Under the pieces are notes generated by a model that was not told where the DNA came from, made no database searches, and was given only the letters and a program-made list of their open reading frames with translations. A stretch of DNA of 64,000 bases from Sinonovacula constricta (Eukaryota > Mollusca > Bivalvia > Cardiida > Solecurtidae), in the NCBI GenBank assembly GCA_007844125.1, contig CM017556.1:69974360-70038359 (forward strand). Direction: 5' to 3'. Below are positions 59,057 through 64,000 of the stretch, piece after piece; position 1 is the stretch's first letter; each line of letters starts with the position of its first letter. The translations under genes and the position numbers were made by a program.

Positions 59057-62052
59057 TCGCTATTGTTTTGGTTAATTTTCAGTACCATGTACTTGTTGCT
59101 GCACTGAATTCCTTTTTGCATATTGTACTGTTAAAAAGACATTATGACCTTTAGCATTTCGACGCCCCCGGTCACATTATCATTACTTATTAATATTAGA
59201 TACGTTACGTATGCTTCGTATGCAGATTCTGAAATACTCAAATAAATCGTTGCAACACAGTCTAAGCTTGACTACTTTAGAGTTCTGAAAGAGGCGTAGC
59301 AAGCGTAAACCAGTATGAAATGCATGCTAAGCACATTAAAGATTTGCTTAGATCGGAGCAATAAGTTGATAAATAGAGGTTAATAAAAGATAAGTAGACA
59401 TTACCGTAGCTTAAACGGAGAATGATAATTTTGTCGAGCCGGATTAATTAGCAGCTTTTCTTTCTGAAGCGTTAGGTGCATGGTAGCTTGTTAAAATATA
59501 GGACAATTTAAATGTATTTCATGTCATGTGATATGCCCATTGAATGTGCTTGAAATTAGGTTTTGTTCAGGAAACTATGGATTCAAAATGTGCTATAACC
59601 TTGATTTACCTTAGGTTGACAGAAGGACATAAAAAAATCTGTCATCGTGAATTTATTCACTTTAAGAACTTAAAATAATCAGAAAATAATTTTAAATTCA
59701 TTTTTATTTTACAGTTGATAGTATCATTTGGCAGAATTGCACAGAGCTACTGCGTCGTAAAAATGTACCATTAGACGTCAAAATGTTGCTGTACCACTTC
59801 ATGGTACAAACATGCATTTTAATCTGAATATAGTTACTGTTGTATTATCAAAGCACTTTCCGCTGGGAGAAACTTTCTATGTTTATAAAAATAAAATTCT
59901 CCACACAGTTCAACTGTTCTATAGTTGTATACACACGCTGTATACTAAAGACTACTTATTGTCGTCTGCTTCTTTTGATTCCTATGTTTTTTCTGTATGT
60001 TTGAGTATATAGTGCAATGGTAACAGACCAAAAGTCCAGGAGGTGAACTTAAAATTAAATGAAACCCCATGGCGATGACTGGCTTAACGCTTTCAAATCA
60101 CACTGAAAATTTATGGCGTTCTTTGTATCAATTAACCATTCAGTGATTTGTTTGTTACCCATTTCCTTATTTATATTTCAACATATTTATTCACGCATAC
60201 ATCAAATGATTAAAAGTAGTATCGGAAACATAATGCGCGTGTTACTATGTGTAAAGTTGGACAATCATTTGCACTTACACTGATTGTCTATACCGAATAA
60301 TATAGATTTTATATTTCATATTTCTATTTGTCTAAAATATAACACAATGTCCAGGACAAACATTGATCGTAACAAAACAAGAACAAGGAAACAGTGACAG
60401 AACATACAAAGTTATACAACAGATGTTAGTGTCCTTGAACGCAATCGAACTTGGTATTATTCATATAAAAAGGTTTCGGATTTGAGATAGTGCGATGATA
60501 GGATGTACAACAGCATCAGCTTGGGGACGGTGTTGCTTGCTTTATGAGAAAGCTGGATTTCAGAAGCACACAGGATTGATCCTGCATGACTTTGACTACT
60601 CCAATCAGTTATTAATGCCCGTGAAGAAGTAGTGGTGTATAGAACAAATATGTATGTCTAAGGAGACAAGACGCGTTAATTGTGTTCAGGCATACTTCAA
60701 ATGTTAACATCAATATTGTTATTTGTTTTATACTGGAAATTCGTTTTATTGTGTAATTCAAATATACATAAAATGCAGATTTATAAATGGACAATGTCAC
60801 GCATTAATATCACTCATTGATTGGAGTAAAGGCTCGAAATGGAGACCGAACGGCAATTAGAACGCAAGTTCCACTGACTGTGTATTATCTACTAGTGCCG
60901 GATATTTGCTATATCCCGTGCGGGGTCTCACTCACTACCTTGTAATGGCATAGGTCATTAATTCTTATCACCTGAGCATCTCATTCTAAAGCTATCACAA
61001 GTATTCGGAGAGGAATGGAACACAAGGGATTTTAAGATATAGATCGCAGGCGTGTAAGAGGTAGTTCACGTAGTTAATTTCAAACTCAGATTATTTTAGT
61101 CCAATCCTGTAGCCTGTATGAGCTTTTATTTTAGGTCTACCTTTAGTTAAAATGCAAAATCATATAGAAAGTATTGAAATGTTGAATAAAGTGGTTTCTA
61201 TTACCGGATGTTAGTGACACTGATGTAACTTTTCTCCCAATGTATAATCTATATTCTAGAAAAGGTGTTCATTTGCAGCTGAATTCTCGCCTGCTTTCTA
61301 ATGCCAAATGCATTGCGCATTTAATTTACTACGGACTAATTACACCGCACTGACACCGCTTTCAAGAACTGCGTGGAGTGCAGTGTAAACTTAGACGCAA
61401 TACAATGACTCTGCGAAATTAAAATCTGTTGACTCTGTACCCCAACCGCCCATGATTTAGTCTAAGAATGCAATGATGCACCTACTATGAAGTTTTATTA
61501 TTGACTCTGAATACAATAAAGTTAAACTTTATTCACGTTTCTTACGGATCGTATTTCATGAAGGATTAGTCATTTTGCTTTTTTTGCTAAGCGAGTATGA
61601 AAACATAACACAAACACTCGAATGCGAAATCCATTTTCGGAAAAGAATAAACATCTAAATACTAAACAATTTTGTTTATAAAACAGATGGTAGGATAAAC
61701 AGAATATTAGTTTATTGTTGACCAAAATAATGTTGTCACTCTCGGCACGACACAACTAAGCCTCTCGATTAAGCGTTGTCTCAGCTTCTGGTGAGGGCAT
61801 TTTCTTTATTCAACACTAACTTAATATTCTTTGTATAAATGTATTGTTTCCCACTTTTTAAATGGCCGATCAGTACGTTGTGCTATTTAAAGTCCCAACA
61901 TCGCTGCATACTTTTAAAGAGGTTTCTTGTTAAGTTCATCTCATTACAATTTTAGAGTAAGAATTTTATGGAAATTGATTAGGAAAATAAGGTAGGGTCG
62001 CCTAAACTCATAGTGAAAAAATAAAGGAAGAATATTAATGAAAAGGTTGTAC
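59057..62052. other. intronic sequence, nothing recognised
   Basis: AT-rich left over from the exon 2-3 intron. I searched the minus strand for further cadherin exons and found none that had splice sites plus a recognisable repeat motif. Confidence 0.45.
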
Positions 62053-62234
62053 CTGGTCCAAGACCAAGCTGAATTGCTGGCGAGTAAGTCTGGCCGCCTT
62101 CAAAATCTCCTATATTTGCCGACCAGTCCAAAGTATCGCCCACAGTTGTCCTGAAGGTGGTAGCGAAACGGTCCACCTTCTCGGGAGCGGAATTTCCAGC
62201 ATCCTTGTGCTTAATGATGTTAGGATCCCCATAC
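62053..62234 (-). CDS. cadherin-like gene exon 2: N-terminal region of unknown fold
   Basis: 182 nt, phase 2 to 1. Encodes YGDPNIIKHKDAGNSAPEKV, DRFATTFRTTVGDTLDWSAN and GDFEGGQTYSPAIQLGLGP. It is GC-richer than its flanks with clean splice sites (TGTCTTGACAG, GTACAA). No cadherin motif is seen; it may be a lineage-specific N-terminal domain. Direct joining to exon 3 gives an open frame (PG-SIPTL), but with 9.7 kb between them an unseen exon is possible. Confidence 0.75.
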
Positions 62235-62389
62235 CTGTCAAGACAGTCGTACAGAACCGAGGCCAAAGTTTAACAGTATTAGGGTACAATCGCTAATATG
62301 CAATACGCGCTTCTTAATTATCTGCAAATAGCAGCATTGATTATTTCTCAAGCTAAAAACTGTTTCGTTAAATAAGAATAGATGACAAA

Positions 62390-62720
62390 GTCCTATGAGC
62401 ATTGCAACACATACCAGATCCTGAAAAGGCAAAGGACAAAGGTATTCACATGCAAACCAATTGTAAAAGTAAGAACAAATCTATGATGAATTATTTAGCA
62501 AAAAGAGCAAACCCAACAGATACTTAATCATGTGGTTTTCTAAGTTTAAAATAGCTCTCTGCAGCGTGATGTAGATAGGAAATATCTCTTTGCAATGGCG
62601 AGAGGGGTTTTATACTTCACTGTTAACTCGATATAAGTCATCAATGAACAATAGGACCATGTCAGGTAACAATGACTTATTTAGTTATTTGAGAAAATTT
62701 CATTTGGCCAGACAACCTAA
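62390..62720. repeat. dispersed repeat, pair member 2, plus diverged MITE right part
   Basis: 62390-62520 aligns with 15420-15550. From 62535 (TTTTCTAAGTTTAAAATAGCTC, GATGTAGATAGGAAATAT) it aligns with the right part of the MITEs at 5.7-5.9 and 27.25-27.45 kb. The right terminal repeat is absent. Confidence 0.5.
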
Positions 62721-63528
62721 TATAGGTTCAAGTTTCGCCTGTCGGAATATGTATACATCAGTATAACCAGGAATCAAAATGCCACTTTTTCTTATACTCC
62801 ATCATCATCCTGAACTAATTCTTAATTATTTATTAACACATGCAAGTAAAGGTAGCTGAAATAACATACCAGAACAGAAGTAACTTTTGTAAATAGAGGG
62901 GATAGCCCCAATGAGGTGATACCGTGATCAATATCAAAAGTTGCCTTTCAAAGAATACAGAAAATACAGTAAATAATTGTTTCTAATACTTATATGCATT
63001 ATTGTATCCAAAGTCCTCTTTTTGATAAAGATAATGCAACATAATTTCGAAGATACTAATGATTTCAACATTTAAAACAATCAAACTCATTTGTAACATC
63101 TGTATTACTAAAAAATCGGTAGCAATAAGTGCTGATGCATATCAAACAGTTCCCAACAGAAGCTAGCTTTTTCAAATTTACATTGTTTGCCCGATCTATT
63201 TATGCTTAACAGCTTGTAGTGCCGCAAAGTCAATCAATGTACCATGTAATTACCAAACCAATTCCTCCTACTTTTCTATCAGAATGCATTTGTATTTCTG
63301 ACGAAAAACATGCTATGTAAATTGATAAATAAACGTATATAGAAAGAAATAATTATCCACACGGATCGCTTTTTGGAAGAACATTTTATTGCCTTTTTTA
63401 TTCTGCAGAGGAATATCTTGCAATTCTGTTCATTTTCTTTCCCCAGATACATACGAGAGGCGGTCGTCCTAAGAACAGAATTATCCGAAAACTTCTGATC
63501 AATTAATCCCAACAAAAAGGACACTTAC
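62721..63528 (-). other. intron between exons 1 and 2 (distal part)
   Basis: AT-rich, no gene seen. Confidence 0.5.
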
Positions 63529-63595
63529 CAGCCGTATCTGTAACCATCGTCAATGGATATAGGAATAGTCAGTGTTACGGTTTGGTCACCCGCCG
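63529..63595 (-). CDS. cadherin-like gene exon 1 in view: N-terminal region
   Basis: 67 nt, phase 1 to 2. Acceptor CCATTTTTCAG, then AGDQTVTLTIPISIDDGYRY, donor GTAAGT. The split codon TG|G (Trp) continues into exon 2. Not the true first exon: it has no start codon or signal peptide, so upstream exons lie beyond 64000. Confidence 0.72.
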
Positions 63596-64000
63596 CTGAA
63601 AAATGGACAAGTTTGAAGAATTATTTAAATCTGTTTTTAAATCTTTTAAATTCAATAAATGTTTTTCAGAAATTTGGCCTAATGTGTTGTTGTTGTTGTT
63701 TTTTCGATTTAAGGAAATTTTATAAAATACTTGTGTCGCAATTCTTGGTGCATTATGTGAAAAGAAATAAGACAAATTACATCAGGCCCCATTACGGTAA
63801 ACGTCCTTGGGCCTAGACAGAAATAATATTTTTCCTGAGGTTGTCCACAATAACTTGTGACCAGATGTTAAAATATTGGCTGAGCAGTCAAAGACACTGA
63901 AAACGATTGAGTTAACAGTGACATCTGAGGGAAAGGCGCTTAGGAAAATGAAAAAATGCAACAACATATATGGAACGTCGTTACAGTCTTCGAATACGCT
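63596..64000. other. intronic sequence at the right edge
   Basis: No exon recognised on the minus strand; a (TTG)n patch lies at 63681-63701. Confidence 0.45.

Noticed and set aside
55986..59121. Very long open frames (1019, 742, 737, 555, 406 codons) on both strands
   Set aside because: All are by-products of a 12-bp stop-free tandem repeat; every frame is equally open and none has a domain.
61200..61260. Possible small cadherin exon near 61.2 kb (minus, GTTACATCAGTGTCACTAAC)
   Set aside because: A donor-like GTAATA follows, but there is no acceptor and no cadherin motif.

Overview
This is a window of AT-rich, intron-rich, repeat-dense animal nuclear DNA. The gene content and repeat types point to a marine mollusc, most likely a bivalve: an intronless B-box/NHL 'TRIM-like' gene, tRNA-derived SINEs, decayed hAT, LINE and Gypsy elements, and long (TA)n and other simple repeats. 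The species assignment is inference. No prokaryotic features, rRNA, intact tRNA or CRISPR were seen.

Layout. (1) 2.1-2.2 kb, minus strand: first coding exon of the nuclear-pore gene NUP43, running off the left edge. (2) 2.5-13 kb: gene-poor DNA with a PIF/Harbinger-like MITE, a (TA)n tract, a 29-bp minisatellite with an 18-unit higher-order repeat, and SINE copies; the minisatellite unit is itself part of the SINE body. (3) 13.3-15.0 kb, minus: a B-box/coiled-coil/beta-propeller gene split by one frameshift. (4) 17.0-22.2 kb: a decayed BED-finger hAT transposon. (5) 22.4-24.0 kb, minus: a decayed LINE. (6) 24-31.7 kb: mostly gene-free, with a second MITE copy and a 49-bp minisatellite with a 196-bp (4-unit) higher-order repeat.

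(7) 31.7-63.6 kb, minus: one large gene assembled here from 16 in-phase exons (about 788 codons visible). It encodes a single-pass membrane protein with about six cadherin-like repeats, a Thr-rich stalk, a transmembrane helix and a basic, proline-rich cytoplasmic tail with a 24-nt microexon. Both gene ends are missing. It is presumably a surface adhesion protein whose cytosolic tail could bind SH3 or WW proteins.

The introns of this gene host most of the mobile DNA: a Gypsy LTR element nested in a non-LTR retrotransposon (35-40.4 kb), a 39-bp minisatellite that copies the end of a coding exon together with its splice donor (44.3-45.8 kb), a 3.6-kb DNA transposon with ~150-bp terminal inverted repeats, a candidate 5-bp target duplication and an unusual Cys-rich protein (48.3-51.9 kb), a CR1-like LINE whose 3' end runs into a trinucleotide array (53.8-55.7 kb), and a 3-kb 12-bp minisatellite open in all six frames (56.0-59.05 kb). 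The strongest candidates for something undescribed are the exon-boundary minisatellite and the 3.6-kb transposon.
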